Positions 42,224 through 52,312 of a DNA stretch of 64,000 nt are shown here, piece after piece. The notes beneath the pieces were generated by a model that saw only the letters and a program-made list of their open reading frames with translations, did no database searches and had not been told where the DNA came from. The DNA lies in NCBI GenBank assembly GCA_021741355.1, contig JAIOXZ010000004.1:1-64000 (forward strand), read 5' to 3'. Each line of letters starts with the position of its first letter. The first letter of the stretch is position 1. A program made the translations under genes and the position numbers. Source of the DNA: Caulobacter sp. Lineage in GTDB: Bacteria; Pseudomonadota; Alphaproteobacteria; Caulobacterales; Caulobacteraceae.

Positions 42224-44437
42224 TCAGAAGCGGTAGCTGATCGAGACCGAGACGTTACGGCCGGGCTGGGTCCAGGCGTCGCGCACGGTTGATGCGGACG
42301 ACAGGCCGCGAACGTCGCTCCACCACCAATAGGTCTCGTCGGTGAGGTTGAACGCGCCGACGCGCAGCATCGCCGCGTCGGTCAGGCGCCAGTAGGCCGT
42401 GACGTCGAGGATGGTGAAGGCGTCGGGCCGGAAATTGCCGGCGGCGGTCCGGTCGGCTTCCTTCCGCGCCACATGGGTCATGATCGCCTGTCCGCCCCAA
42501 CGATGCTCGGACGCGTCATAGGAAAGTCCCGCCACGACCTTCCAGGGATCGACGCTTTCGAGCGGAATACTCACGCCGGCGTCGGTCCGGTCGCCGCTGG
42601 CCAGCGATGCGCTGACGTTCAGGCCCAGGCCATTGTCCCAGGCGGCGTCCAGCCGGCCCTCGATCCCGCTGATCTCCACCTCGCCCAGATTGACGAACTG
42701 GTAGACGGCCGGATCGGACGGCGTGAAGCTGCCGCCGACCTGGGCCTGTTCGATGAAGTCCTCGTAGCGGCCGGCGAAGGCGGTCACGCTGGCCCGGACC
42801 GCGCCGCCAGCCAGGGAGACGCCCCGGAACCGCACGCCGAGCTCCACCGCCTCGCTGGTCTCCGGGTCGAGATCGGGATTGGGGATCGAGGTGTAGCCGA
42901 ACAGCGGATTGGCGAAGTTGGAGTTCACCTGGCTGGGCGAGGGCGCCTTGAATCCCTGGGCGTAGTTGAAGAACAGGCCGATGTTTTCGGTCGGCCACGC
43001 CACGATGCCGAGGCGCGGAGACACGCGCGAGCCGCTCTGGCCCGATGTCGGCAGGACGTAGAGGGCGTCCGGGTGGGGCGTCAGGTCGTAGGCGTCGTAC
43101 CGCAGGGCCGGAAACAGCGTCAGCCGTCCGTCGAGGAGCCGAATCTCGTCCTGCATGAACAGGCCGGTGACGACATAGTCGGTGTTGGGGAACGGCCGGG
43201 TCGGAAAGGTCTCGCCCATCGGTGGAACCGTACCGTCGCGAAGCCCCGCCTGGGTCGTGGCGGCATAGTCGCCGCCCAACAGCAGGCGATGCTCCACCCC
43301 GCCGGCCAGGAAGCGGCTCTCCAGCTGGGCCGTGGCGCCCCAGACTTCGTTCTGGAAGCTGGTCAGCCGCGTCCGATCGGCGGCGGTGTTGCGATCCTCG
43401 GCGCTGAACTGCGTCGTATCGCTGTCCTGGAAATAGATCGCACCGAAGATGCGACGGATCGGGCCCGCATCGGATTCGAAGGTGTAGTCCAGGGCGACGC
43501 GCCGTCGCTCGCTGCTGTCGACCCCGTCCAGATCGAGCACGCTGGTGGCGCCGTATGGCGGAAGGCTGCGTCCGCTGTAGGCTTGGGTCACCACCTCCCG
43601 GTCGCCGTACTCGCCGGTGAGGCGCAGCCGATGGGCTTCGCCTGGCTCGAACACCAGCCGCGCCATCATCGAATTGGAGACGATGTCCTGGGGGTTGGGG
43701 GCCGTCCGCGTTGAATCGAGCGCGTCGTTTTCGCCCTGATTGTCCTGCTCGTGACCGTCGCGCCGGGTGTAGGCGACCAGCGCCGACCAGTCCCCGCGCC
43801 GCCCGGCCGCGGTCAGGCCGGTCGCCCAGCTGTCATCGGCTCCGGCGTAGGCGGCGCGCACCCGAGCGGCGAAGTTCTCGTGCTGGCCCAGAATGTCGCC
43901 CGGGTCCTTGGCAATGAAGCTGACCACCCCGGCCAGGCCGTCGCTGCCATATAGCGCCGACGCCGGCCCGCGCACGATCTCGACCGACTTGAGGATGTCC
44001 AGATCGACCTGATCGCCGCGGCCAAAGGCGGCCGGACCGAAGGAAAAGCCGTCCGGCACGCGCACGCCATCGACCTGGAACAGCACGCGGTTGCCGCCCA
44101 TGCCGCGGATGGTGAAGCCGCTGTTGCCGTCCCGGCCCGTCGAGGCCAGGGCCGCGCCGAAGCGGGACGGGCTGGACGGTACGGATATGCCCGGCTCGAA
44201 TCGGATCAGGTCCTTGATGTCGGTGGCCAGGGCCTCTTCGATCTCCTCGGCGTCGATCACCGTGACCGTGCTGGGCACGCTGAACACGTCGGACGGCGTG
44301 CGGGTGGCGGTCACGGTCACGGAATCAAGCGCGTAGACGGTTCCGCCGCCGCCGGCGTCAGCCTCCTGCGCCGCCGCCTGGCCGCCAACGGCGAGGGCCA
44401 ACGCCACCGCCGCCGTTCCCGCCCTGAGCCCCGCCAT
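42224..44437 (-). CDS. TonB-dependent receptor (haem/haemoglobin-type)
   Basis: The 737-residue outer-membrane transporter has a signal peptide, a plug domain ('SVTVTATRTPSDVFSVPSTVTVIDAEEIEE', 'GFTIRGMGGNRVLFQVDGVRVPDG') and a 22-strand barrel ending in 'NVSVSISYRF'. The plug and barrel patterns fit the haem/haemoglobin/transferrin subgroup. The ATG at 44437 has GGAAGGAT upstream. A perfect 15-bp palindrome of Fur-box type lies 27 bp upstream, so iron control is likely. The exported CbiX-like gene follows. Confidence 0.93.
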   Translation of the reverse strand: MAGLRAGTAAVALALAVGGQAAAQEADAGGGGTVYALDSVTVTATRTPSDVFSVPSTVTVIDAEEIEEALATDIKDLIRFEPGISVPSSPSRFGAALASTGRDGNSGFTIRGMGGNRVLFQVDGVRVPDGFSFGPAAFGRGDQVDLDILKSVEIVRGPASALYGSDGLAGVVSFIAKDPGDILGQHENFAARVRAAYAGADDSWATGLTAAGRRGDWSALVAYTRRDGHEQDNQGENDALDSTRTAPNPQDIVSNSMMARLVFEPGEAHRLRLTGEYGDREVVTQAYSGRSLPPYGATSVLDLDGVDSSERRRVALDYTFESDAGPIRRIFGAIYFQDSDTTQFSAEDRNTAADRTRLTSFQNEVWGATAQLESRFLAGGVEHRLLLGGDYAATTQAGLRDGTVPPMGETFPTRPFPNTDYVVTGLFMQDEIRLLDGRLTLFPALRYDAYDLTPHPDALYVLPTSGQSGSRVSPRLGIVAWPTENIGLFFNYAQGFKAPSPSQVNSNFANPLFGYTSIPNPDLDPETSEAVELGVRFRGVSLAGGAVRASVTAFAGRYEDFIEQAQVGGSFTPSDPAVYQFVNLGEVEISGIEGRLDAAWDNGLGLNVSASLASGDRTDAGVSIPLESVDPWKVVAGLSYDASEHRWGGQAIMTHVARKEADRTAAGNFRPDAFTILDVTAYWRLTDAAMLRVGAFNLTDETYWWWSDVRGLSSASTVRDAWTQPGRNVSVSISYRF

Positions 44438-44463
44438 CCCGTATCCTTCCAAATCGCCGTTTT

Positions 44464-44478
44464 TGAGAACGATTCTCA
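44464..44478. promoter_or_regulatory. Fur-type operator before the TonB receptor
   Basis: TGAGAA-CGA-TTCTCA is a perfect 15-bp palindrome 27 bp upstream of the receptor start. It matches the core of Fur boxes (GAGAAT-n-ATTCTC type). Iron-dependent repression of the receptor and the CbiX-like gene is the simplest reading. Confidence 0.75.
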
Positions 44479-44494
44479 GTAGCAGCGTGAAAGA

Positions 44495-45371
44495 TTAGTT
44501 GCAAGTGCGTCGCATTTCGCACGACAGCAGGTCGCCCAGATCGCCGGAAATTCCCGACACGCCGAGCAGACCTGATCGCCGGTGCAGCATCTCGCTCACC
44601 GCGTCGACCGACATGACGAGCGCCTGGATCAGATGCAGGAACACCCCTGGATCGAGGGCGCCGCTGCGCGTGGCCATGGGGGGGCCATCGAGTGTCGAGA
44701 AGCCCATTGTGGTCGCGACGCTACGGCCGCCATCCATCGCGCAGAGACTGACGCCGCTGCCCAGGTGGGCGACGATGGCGCGACCGCCCGCGCCGTCTCC
44801 GTAGGGCCGCCGCAGGGCCGAGGCGATGTAGGCGTAGGACAGGCCGTGGAAGCGGTAGCCGAATCCCCTGTTCGGTCAGCTTGCAAGGCAGGCCGTAGAG
44901 CCGCGTCAACCGGGGCTGATCGGCGTGGAAGGCCGTGTCGAAGCAGCCCACCTGAACGGCGCCGGGAAGCGCCACGGCCGCCGCCGCCACGCCGGCCAGG
45001 CCAGCCGGCTGATGAGCCGGGGCCAGGGGGGCAAGCGCGGCCAGGGCCTCCAACACCCCCTGGTCCAGGCGGGTGGGCGCCGCAAAAGCCGTCCCGCCAT
45101 GGACAATGCGATGCCCCACCGCCGTGACGCCATCGGTGAAGCCAAGCCTCCGAAGATGATCAAGGACCTGGGGCACAATCCGGCCGGGCTCGGTGGCGGC
45201 GCCTTCCACGTTTGCCTCGACGGCCGGCCTTCCCCTCCCCGGATCGATCGACAGGCGTGTCTCGCCATGGTCCGTGGCGACGGCCCCGGCGAGGATTCGG
45301 GTGAGCGCTTCATCGTCGGCGTACAGGGCGAACTTGAAGCTCGCGGAACCGATATTGAGCGCGAGGATCAT
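44495..45371 (-). pseudogene. ackA: Broken acetate kinase
   Basis: The 5' part (from ATG 45371) encodes the acetate kinase N-terminus: 'LALNIGSASFKFAL', 'AVGHRIVHGG', 'CFDTAFHADQPRLTRLYGLP'. At the CCCC run 44865-44868 (GGGG on the coding strand) the frame shifts; the other frame then continues with acetate kinase sequence: 'GFGYRFHGLSYAYIAS', 'IVAHLGSGVSLCAMDGG', 'SGLLGVSGISGDLGDLL'. The match stops at 44495 and the last ~100 residues, including the nucleotide-binding end, are missing. It is therefore inactive by two lesions. Its ATG overlaps the PepSY gene stop. Confidence 0.88.
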
Positions 45372-46081
45372 CTGCCCGCGCGCGACATGCGCACCATCTT
45401 CAGATCGCGCGCCAGCCTGATCCACAGGAGAATGAACCCTGTCACGACGATGCTGAGGGTGAGAACGCCGGCCGCGATAATGAGCGGATGATTGAAGTTC
45501 TCGCCCTTTTCCAGATCCATGATGTGGAGCCGCCAGAAGAAATCATAAAAGCGCCAGACGTTCGATCGGCGGCTGACGACCTCGCCGGTCTGGGGCGACA
45601 GGTAAAAGGTGGTCTTTTCCACATCGTCGAAATCCACGCGCCACAGCGGGCCGGTCTTGCCGGTCTCCTGCGGCGCCTTGACCAGCAAAGTGGCCGAGAC
45701 AGTCTTGCCGTCGCCCTTGTAGGCGCGCTGGGCAAGGACCCGGACGTCCGACGCTGACATCGACCCCATCGGCATTCCGGTGGTCGCCGACAGGATGACC
45801 GGATCGCCGCTGGCGGGTTTCAGCGACCACACGGGTCCGCGGGGAGTCGTCTTCAGCTGGGCCTCGACCGGCCGAAGGCCCGCCCGCCGGGCGACCTCCG
45901 CGACAGGCATCGCCGCATCAATGGCGAGCGGCGAGGGCTTTGCCTCCGCCACATGATGCTCGCTGCGGACCCGCTCGATGGGGATGGCCGTCATCACGAC
46001 ACCCGCGGCGACCCAGAAGAGCACCTGGATGCCGACGATCAGGGCGATCCACTTGTGCAGCTGTATCGACCAACGAAGCAT
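45368..46081 (-). CDS. PepSY-associated membrane protein
   Basis: The 237-residue protein has a helix near the N-terminus ('WIALIVGIQVLFWVAAGVVMTAI'), a periplasmic domain with a PepSY-like repeat ('VEKTTFYLSPQTGEVVSRRSNVWRFYDFFWRLHIMD') and a C-terminal helix ('LIIAAGVLTLSIVVTGFILLWIRLARDLK'). Such proteins accompany siderophore/haem TonB systems and can reduce or release ferric iron. It is upstream of the receptor locus on the same strand and probably belonged to one unit before ackA decayed. Confidence 0.8.
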   Translation of the reverse strand: MLRWSIQLHKWIALIVGIQVLFWVAAGVVMTAIPIERVRSEHHVAEAKPSPLAIDAAMPVAEVARRAGLRPVEAQLKTTPRGPVWSLKPASGDPVILSATTGMPMGSMSASDVRVLAQRAYKGDGKTVSATLLVKAPQETGKTGPLWRVDFDDVEKTTFYLSPQTGEVVSRRSNVWRFYDFFWRLHIMDLEKGENFNHPLIIAAGVLTLSIVVTGFILLWIRLARDLKMVRMSRAGR

Positions 46082-46214
46082 GGCTCACTCGTTCAGATAG
46101 GATGCACGACAGGATGCTGGCTCCCGGGTGCGCTCACAATGGCAATGGTCACCGCTCTCGGGCGGCAGGTTGAGTCCGGCCCATAGTCAGACGGGCGGCC
46201 ACGGTCCGGGTCAT

Positions 46215-47315
46215 TCAGATCACCGGCTCGTGCGGCGGTTCTGGCGGAGGTTTGCGCATGAAAGGGTCGTGTGCGCGCATCCAGTTCCGCGCCGGGCGCT
46301 CGACCAGATGGTACGTCGCCATGGCGGCGAGCAAGGTCGCGACGAACACGCCGATCCAGGCGACCCACGCCGCCGCGCCGGTGATGCCCGGCGCCAGCCG
46401 ATCCAGCGCTTGGAAGTAGGCGATGTCGACCGGCAGATGGGCCATGTAGACCGAGTAGGACACCTCGCCGAGGTAAACGAGCCAGGCGGCGCTCATGATA
46501 CCCTGCACGCTGGTTTTGGAAGCCTCCGCCAGCGAGAAGATCAGCAGGCAGAACGCCGGCCAGATCAGGGCGTCGCTGAGGCCCAGCGATGCGGCGATGA
46601 TGATCCAACCTACCGCCCCCACCGCGCCGCCCAGGGCGAGCCCACGAGGCAGGGAAACCGTCCTCCCGAGCTGGTAGAGGGCCGCGCCCAGCAGGAAGGC
46701 CGGGATGATGCGGATGAAGCCGAGGCGAGTAACCTCCGGAAGGGGGAGGCCGTGGCTTTCCATCCACCAGAACACCAGCGCGAACACGCCCAACGCCAGC
46801 AACACGGCAGCCCATGCCATGCGCCGGAACGCGAGCATAAGGACGGCAGCTGCCGGGAAGGCGAGATAGGCGAACCACTCGGCCGAGATGGACCAGGAGG
46901 GGAAGTTCCACTGCACCGTGGGCGTCGTGCCCCAAGCGTGGATCATGAGCAGATGCTGCGGAAGGACCCTTGGATCAAACGCGACAGGATCAAACGTCGC
47001 CCCCATCTTCATCGCCGCCAGCCAGATGCCGATGGTCGCCGCCAATGTCACCAGATGGACCGGGTAGATGCGCGACAGGCGCGCCCACAGGAAGGAGCCG
47101 TAGTTGAACGTCTTGGTTTCCCATCGCGAGAGATAGACGTGGCTCAGGATGAAGCCGGACAGGATGAAGAACAGGTCCACCCCGAGGTAGCCCTTGGCCA
47201 CTAGGCCGAGCCGGTCGACATCCAGTCCGAGGTGGTCGCGGAAGTGGTAGGCCAGCACCCAGACCGCCGCCACGATCCGCAGCGATGTCAGCGGCCGGAT
47301 GTCGTTTGGATACAT
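46215..47315 (-). CDS. Acyltransferase 3 family membrane protein
   Basis: The 366-residue protein has about ten membrane helices and the AT-3 signature ('LTSLRIVAAVWVLAYHF', 'GYLGVDLFFILSGFILSHVYLSR', 'LARIYPVHLV'). Members add acetyl or succinyl groups to surface polysaccharides, lipids or antibiotics. The ATG at 47315 is preferred over a TTG at 47378. It stands between the metal-uptake and copper loci and shows no link to either. Confidence 0.9.
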   Translation of the reverse strand: MYPNDIRPLTSLRIVAAVWVLAYHFRDHLGLDVDRLGLVAKGYLGVDLFFILSGFILSHVYLSRWETKTFNYGSFLWARLSRIYPVHLVTLAATIGIWLAAMKMGATFDPVAFDPRVLPQHLLMIHAWGTTPTVQWNFPSWSISAEWFAYLAFPAAAVLMLAFRRMAWAAVLLALGVFALVFWWMESHGLPLPEVTRLGFIRIIPAFLLGAALYQLGRTVSLPRGLALGGAVGAVGWIIIAASLGLSDALIWPAFCLLIFSLAEASKTSVQGIMSAAWLVYLGEVSYSVYMAHLPVDIAYFQALDRLAPGITGAAAWVAWIGVFVATLLAAMATYHLVERPARNWMRAHDPFMRKPPPEPPHEPVI

Positions 47316-47434
47316 GTTCGCCCCGCGCGACAGCCTGCCCGGCGCGCCGATTGGGCGGGCGGTCAGGTATCTCTTCAAGGGCTATACGCCCGGCGTGAGC
47401 AGACCCCTCATGATCAGACCAGCGTTCGTGGAGG

Positions 47435-47490
47435 CTACAGCTTCACGGTTCGAAGCCTTAGCGCGTTGCCGATGACGCTGCTCGAAGGGG
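47435..47490 (-). pseudogene. copA: C-terminal scrap of a copper-transporting P-type ATPase
   Basis: On the minus strand the sequence reads 'SSSVIGNALRLRTVKL' and a stop. The run 'SSVSVxxNALRLR' is the standard end of CopA-type P1B ATPases. Nothing upstream continues the match, so the rest of the gene was deleted. It sits 49 bp past the end of the copper operon, where a copper ATPase would be expected. Confidence 0.7.
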
Positions 47491-47538
47491 GCGTTGATCA
47501 AGCCGCTGCAGGCTTGAGTCCCGCCCGCCCATCAGAGC

Positions 47539-47925
47539 CTACTGCGCCTGAATGGCCGTGACCTCGCCGGTCGTGCCAGCCATCTTCAGTTCGAACGAGA
47601 CCTTGTCGCCGACCTTGACGGTGTCGAGCAGGCTTGCCGGGGTCGCCTTGAACTCCATTTCCATGGCGGGCCATTTCACTTCGGCGATCGGGCCGTGGTC
47701 GAGGGTGATCGTGCCGGCGGTCTTGTCGAGGGCCGTGACCGTTCCGGTTCCCCTGGCCATCATCGCGCCGGCCATGTCCATGCCGGGCATCATGCCGCCG
47801 GCCTCGGGGGTCGCCGCCGGGACGGCCTGTTCAGCATTGACGGCCGGCGCGGGTGTCTTCTCGCCACAGCCGGCGAGGACCGTTCCGATGGCGGCGACGG
47901 TCAGGATCAGGGTGAGGCGCTTCAT
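47539..47925 (-). CDS. cusF: CusF-like periplasmic copper-binding lipoprotein
   Basis: The 128-residue protein has a lipobox (VLAGCGEK), a Met-rich linker ('[14 protein letters not shown]') and a C-terminal CusF domain: '[35 protein letters not shown]', which keeps the W-x-x-M-x-M metal site of CusF (Trp, Met, Met), followed by '[10 protein letters not shown]'. It hands Cu(I)/Ag(I) to the CusCBA pump. Its ATG overlaps the cusA stop, so it is the last gene of the operon. Confidence 0.88.
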   Translation of the reverse strand: MKRLTLILTVAAIGTVLAGCGEKTPAPAVNAEQAVPAATPEAGGMMPGMDMAGAMMARGTGTVTALDKTAGTITLDHGPIAEVKWPAMEMEFKATPASLLDTVKVGDKVSFELKMAGTTGEVTAIQAQ

Positions 47926-50900
47926 GGTGTGTCTCCTTGTTGAAGCAGTTGAACAGAACGGGCGCGACGCCGCCGCAGCAGAAGCCAGGCGGCGGGAATA
48001 ACGAGCATCGACAGTAGCGGCGCGGTCAGCATGCCGCCGATCATCGGAGCGGCGATGCGGCTCATCACCTCCGACCCGGCCCCATGACCGAGCAGGATGG
48101 GCAACAGGCCCGCGAGGATCACCGCGACGGTCATGGCCTTTGGTCTTACGCGTAGAAGCGCGCCTTCCCTCACGGCCGACTCGACCTCACTGGTGTTCGG
48201 ATCGTCGCCACGCTCGGCCAAGGCGTGCTTGAGGTAGATCAGCATCACCACGCCGAACTCGGCGGCGACACCTGACAACGCGATGAACCCGACGCCGGTT
48301 GCCACCGACTGGTGGTAGCCGAGCAGATAGAGGGTCCAGATGCCCCCGGTCAGGGCGAACGGCAGCGTGCCCATGATCAGGGCAGCCTCGTCGAACCGGC
48401 GGAAGATCACGTAGAGCAGGATGAAAATGATCAACAAGGTGGTCGGCACCACCAGCTTCAGCCGCGCCACGGCCCGCTCCAGGAACTCGAACTGGCCGGA
48501 GTAGGCGATGGAAACGCCCGGTGAGAGTCGGACATCCTTGGCCACGGCCGTGCGCAGGTCTTTGACCACGGACGCCAGGTCGCGCCCCCGCACGTCCACA
48601 TAGACCCAGGTCGAGGGCCGCCCGTTCTCGGTCTTCAGCATCGGCGGGCCGTCGGCGACGGTGACCGCCGCCACGGTTCCCAGGGTGATCTGCTGGCCGG
48701 ACGGCGTCAGGATCGGCAGGGCCCGCAGGCCGTCCAGGCTGTCCCTGATCTCGCGCGGATAGCGGACGCTGATCGGGTAGCGGGCCAGGCCCTCGACCGT
48801 CTGGCCGATGGTCTCACCGCCGATGGCGCCCGCGACGATCTCCTGCACGTCGGCGATGTTCAGGCCAAACCGAGCGGCAGCGGCGCGGTCGATGTCGATG
48901 TCCACGTAGCGCCCGCCCGTAAGGCGCTCGGCGAGCGCCGAGCTGACGCCGGGCGTGCGCCGGGCGACCGCCTCCACGTCGTGGGCGATGCGATCCAGTT
49001 CGGCCAGATCGGCGCCCGACACCTTGACCCCGATGGGGCTCTTGATGCCGGTGGCCAGCATGTCGATGCGGTTGCGGATCGGCGGCACCCAGACGTTGGC
49101 CAGGCCCGGGACCTGTACCGCCCGATCCAGTTCCTCGACCAGCCGCTCGGGGGTCATGCCGGGCCGCCACTGGTCGCGAGGCTTGAACTGGATGGTGGTC
49201 TCGAACATCTCCAGCGGCGCCGGATCGGTGGCGCTCTCGGCGCGGCCGGCCTTGCCGAACACGCTCTTCACCTCCGGTATGGTGCGGATCATCCGGTCGG
49301 TCTGCTGAAGCAGCTGCGAGGCCTTGGCCGCCGACAGGCCCGGCAGGGCCGAGGGCATGTAGAGCAGGTCGCCCTCGTCCATCAGGGGGATGAACTCGCC
49401 GCCGAGCCGAGACAGCGGCCAGGCGGTGGTGGCGAAGACCAGCGCGGCGATGACCAGCGCCGTGCGGGGCCGGTCCAGCACCCAGTCGAGCGCGGGCCGG
49501 TAGACCGATGTCAGCCAGCGGTTGAGGAAGTTGTCCTGCTCGGCCGGGATGCGCCCGCGGATCAGCCAGCCCATCAGCACCGGCACCAGGGTCACCGACA
49601 GCAGAGCCGCCCCGGCCATGGCGTAGGTCTTGGTGAAGGCCAGCGGCGAGAACAGCCGCCCTTCCTGCGCCTGCAGGGTGAACACCGGCACGAAGGAGAG
49701 GGTGATGATCACCAGGCTGAAGAACAGCGCGGGCCCGACCTCGACGGCGGCGTCGGTGATCACCCGCCAGCGTTCGTCGCCTTCGAGGCGCTTGCCGGGA
49801 TGATCGTGCTCCCATCGCTCGATCTTCTTGTGGGCGTTCTCGATCATCACCACGGCCGCATCGACCATGGCCCCGATGGCGATAGCGATGCCGCCCAGCG
49901 ACATGATGTCGGCGTTCACCCCCTGCAGCCGCATTATGATGAAGGCGATCAGCACGCCCAGCGGCAGGGTCAGAATGGCCACCAGCGCCGAGCGGACGTG
50001 CCAGAGGAACAGGCCGCAGACGAGGGCGACGATGAGGAACTCCTCGCCGAGCTTGCCGGTCAGGTTCTCGATGGCCCGATCGATCAGCTTGGACCGGTCA
50101 TAGGTGGTGACCACCTCCACGCCAGTCGGCAGGCTGCGTTTCAGGTCATCGAGCCTGGCCTGCACCGCCTTGATGGTGGCGCGGGCGTTCTCGCCGGAGC
50201 GCAGGATGATCACCCCGCCGGCGACCTCGCCCTGGCCGTCCAGTTCGGCGATACCGCGCCGCATCTCCGGCCCGATCTGGATCGTCGCCACGTCGCCGAG
50301 CAGGACCGGCGTCCCTCCGGCGGCGCGCAGTGGCACGGCGCGGAAGTCATCCAGGGTCTTCAGATAGCCGCTGGCCCGGACCATGTACTCGGCCTCGGCG
50401 AGCTCCAGCACCGAACCGCCGGCCTCGCCGTTGGCGCGGCCGATCGCCTCGACGACCTGCTGATGAGTGACGCCGTAGGCGGCGAGTTTCACCGGGTCGA
50501 GCACCACCTGGTACTGCCTGACCATGCCGCCGATGCTGGCCACCTCGGCGACGCCCGGCAGGCTCTTGAGCTCATAGCGCAGGAACCAGTCCTGCAGACC
50601 GCGCAGCTGCGACAGGTCATGGCGGCCGGTGCGGTCGACCAGGGCGTATTCATAGACCCAGCCCACGCCGGTGGCGTCCGGGCCCAGGGCGGGGCGTGCG
50701 GTGGCCGGCAGCCGGCCCTGGACCTGGTTGAGATATTCCAGCACCCGGGACCGCGCCCAGTAGAGGTCCGTCCCGTCCTTGAACAGCACATAGACGAAGC
50801 TGTCGCCGAAGAAGGAGTAGCCGCGCACGACCTTCGCGCCGGGCACCGACAGCATGGTCGTGGTCAGCGGATAGGTAACCTGGTTCTCGACGATCTGCGG

Positions 50901-51071
50901 TGCCTGCCCGGGATAGCTGGTGCGAATGACCACCTGCACATCGGAGAGATCGGGCAGGGCGTCGACGGCCGTGGTGCGAACCGCCCAGACGCCGGTTCCG
51001 ATCACCGCCAGGGCGGCCAGCACAACGAAGAAGCGATTGGCGACCGACCAACGGATGAGGGCGGCGATCAT
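47922..51071 (-). CDS. cusA: Cu(I)/Ag(I) RND efflux transporter CusA
   Basis: The 1049-residue protein is a heavy-metal RND pump with twelve membrane helices. The signature '[19 protein letters not shown]' in helix 4 places it in the monovalent-cation (HME4, Cu/Ag) group and not the Zn/Co/Cd group. The N-terminus '[26 protein letters not shown]' and '[25 protein letters not shown]' are typical. The ATG at 51071 overlaps the cusB end; the frame extends upstream, but that part is a shadow of cusB. It exports copper from the periplasm through CusC. Confidence 0.96.
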   Translation of the reverse strand: MIAALIRWSVANRFFVVLAALAVIGTGVWAVRTTAVDALPDLSDVQVVIRTSYPGQAPQIVENQVTYPLTTTMLSVPGAKVVRGYSFFGDSFVYVLFKDGTDLYWARSRVLEYLNQVQGRLPATARPALGPDATGVGWVYEYALVDRTGRHDLSQLRGLQDWFLRYELKSLPGVAEVASIGGMVRQYQVVLDPVKLAAYGVTHQQVVEAIGRANGEAGGSVLELAEAEYMVRASGYLKTLDDFRAVPLRAAGGTPVLLGDVATIQIGPEMRRGIAELDGQGEVAGGVIILRSGENARATIKAVQARLDDLKRSLPTGVEVVTTYDRSKLIDRAIENLTGKLGEEFLIVALVCGLFLWHVRSALVAILTLPLGVLIAFIIMRLQGVNADIMSLGGIAIAIGAMVDAAVVMIENAHKKIERWEHDHPGKRLEGDERWRVITDAAVEVGPALFFSLVIITLSFVPVFTLQAQEGRLFSPLAFTKTYAMAGAALLSVTLVPVLMGWLIRGRIPAEQDNFLNRWLTSVYRPALDWVLDRPRTALVIAALVFATTAWPLSRLGGEFIPLMDEGDLLYMPSALPGLSAAKASQLLQQTDRMIRTIPEVKSVFGKAGRAESATDPAPLEMFETTIQFKPRDQWRPGMTPERLVEELDRAVQVPGLANVWVPPIRNRIDMLATGIKSPIGVKVSGADLAELDRIAHDVEAVARRTPGVSSALAERLTGGRYVDIDIDRAAAARFGLNIADVQEIVAGAIGGETIGQTVEGLARYPISVRYPREIRDSLDGLRALPILTPSGQQITLGTVAAVTVADGPPMLKTENGRPSTWVYVDVRGRDLASVVKDLRTAVAKDVRLSPGVSIAYSGQFEFLERAVARLKLVVPTTLLIIFILLYVIFRRFDEAALIMGTLPFALTGGIWTLYLLGYHQSVATGVGFIALSGVAAEFGVVMLIYLKHALAERGDDPNTSEVESAVREGALLRVRPKAMTVAVILAGLLPILLGHGAGSEVMSRIAAPMIGGMLTAPLLSMLVIPAAWLLLRRRRARSVQLLQQGDTP

Positions 51072-52312
51072 GGCCGGCCTCCCGTCGGCAGGTCGCCGAT
51101 CGGGCGGGCCGCGATGCCTGCGAGGCTGGCCTCTGAGTCGATCAGGAACTGGCCAGAGGCGACGACCTTCTCGCCGTCCGCGAGGCCGGCGAGGATCTCG
51201 GTCTTGCCGCCGGCTTCCCGGCCCGTCCGAACTTCGGCGGGCTGGTAGCGGCCGCCGTCCAGCGCAAGCATGACCAGGGTGCGTTTGCCGGTGCGGATGA
51301 CGGCCTCCGACGGGACCAGCAGGGCGGACTTTTCGGCCGCGCCCAGTTGAACGGTGGCGAACATGCCGGGTTTCAGTCGCCCGCCCCGGTTGGCGAGCTC
51401 GATCCGCGCGGTCAGGGTCCGTGTCTCTCCCTGGGCTTCCGGCAGCAAGGCCGACACGCGGCCGGCGAAGGTCTCGCCGGGGAAGGCGGCGAGGGTCACG
51501 CTGACCAGCGATTCCGCCCGGACCTGGCCGGCAAGGGCCTCGGGAATGGCGGCGTTGACCCAGACGGCGCCGAGGCCGTTGATCTCGGCCAGGGTCTGGC
51601 CGGCCACGACGGTCATGCCGGCCCTGACGTTCAGCGTGCGGATCACCCCGCCGGTCGGGGTCGAGATTGTCACCACCGTTTGCGGACGGCTGGTACGGTC
51701 GATCCGGTCGATCAGTCCGTCGGACATGCCGAGCAGAACCAGCCGTTGCCGCGCGGCCCGCGCCAGGCCCGCGTCCCCGGTGCGACGAACCGCGAGATAC
51801 TCGGCCTGGGCGCCGCCCCATTCTGGAACCAGCAAATCGGCCAACGGCGCGCCGGCGCCCACGAGATCGCCCGGCGCGCGGTTGTAGACCCTCTGCACGA
51901 ACCCCGCGGCTCGCGCCTGCACGATGGCCAGGTCCCGCTGGTTGAAGTCCACCACGCCGGTCGCGGTGAGGCCGGAGGGCAAGGATCCGCGCGTGACGGC
52001 GACGACCCGGCCGCCGAGGTTCTGCAGGCTGGCCGGATCGATGCGAACCCCGGCCTCGCCGCTCTCGTCGGCGTATTTCGGGATCAGGTCCATGCCCATG
52101 GAAGACTTGCCCGGCCCGGGGTAGCGCTCCGCCGGCAGCATCGGGTCATGCCAGTAGAGTATCTTGCGTCCGGCCTCTTTGGCCGGCGGCGCCGGATCGG
52201 CCGAGGGCGAGCCCAGCCGCGCCAGGCCATACCCGACCGCGCCGGCGACCAGGGCCAGCGCCAGGGCCGCCACGACCACTTGAGGCGTCGAAACTCGATT
52301 GAACGCGCTCAT
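51068..52312 (-). CDS. cusB: Periplasmic adaptor CusB
   Basis: The 414-residue membrane-fusion protein has an N-terminal anchor (about 11-32), the heavy-metal-binding motif '[28 protein letters not shown]' (YHDPM-like), barrel-sandwich and helical hairpin segments ('[24 protein letters not shown]') and a C-terminal '[23 protein letters not shown]'. It links CusA to CusC and accepts metal from CusF. Four-base ATGA overlaps join it to cusC upstream and cusA downstream. Confidence 0.94.
   Translation of the reverse strand: MSAFNRVSTPQVVVAALALALVAGAVGYGLARLGSPSADPAPPAKEAGRKILYWHDPMLPAERYPGPGKSSMGMDLIPKYADESGEAGVRIDPASLQNLGGRVVAVTRGSLPSGLTATGVVDFNQRDLAIVQARAAGFVQRVYNRAPGDLVGAGAPLADLLVPEWGGAQAEYLAVRRTGDAGLARAARQRLVLLGMSDGLIDRIDRTSRPQTVVTISTPTGGVIRTLNVRAGMTVVAGQTLAEINGLGAVWVNAAIPEALAGQVRAESLVSVTLAAFPGETFAGRVSALLPEAQGETRTLTARIELANRGGRLKPGMFATVQLGAAEKSALLVPSEAVIRTGKRTLVMLALDGGRYQPAEVRTGREAGGKTEILAGLADGEKVVASGQFLIDSEASLAGIAARPIGDLPTGGRP

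Noticed and set aside
48981-51248. 755-codon frame antisense to cusA
   Set aside because: Shadow of the RND transporter; no recognisable domain and biased composition.
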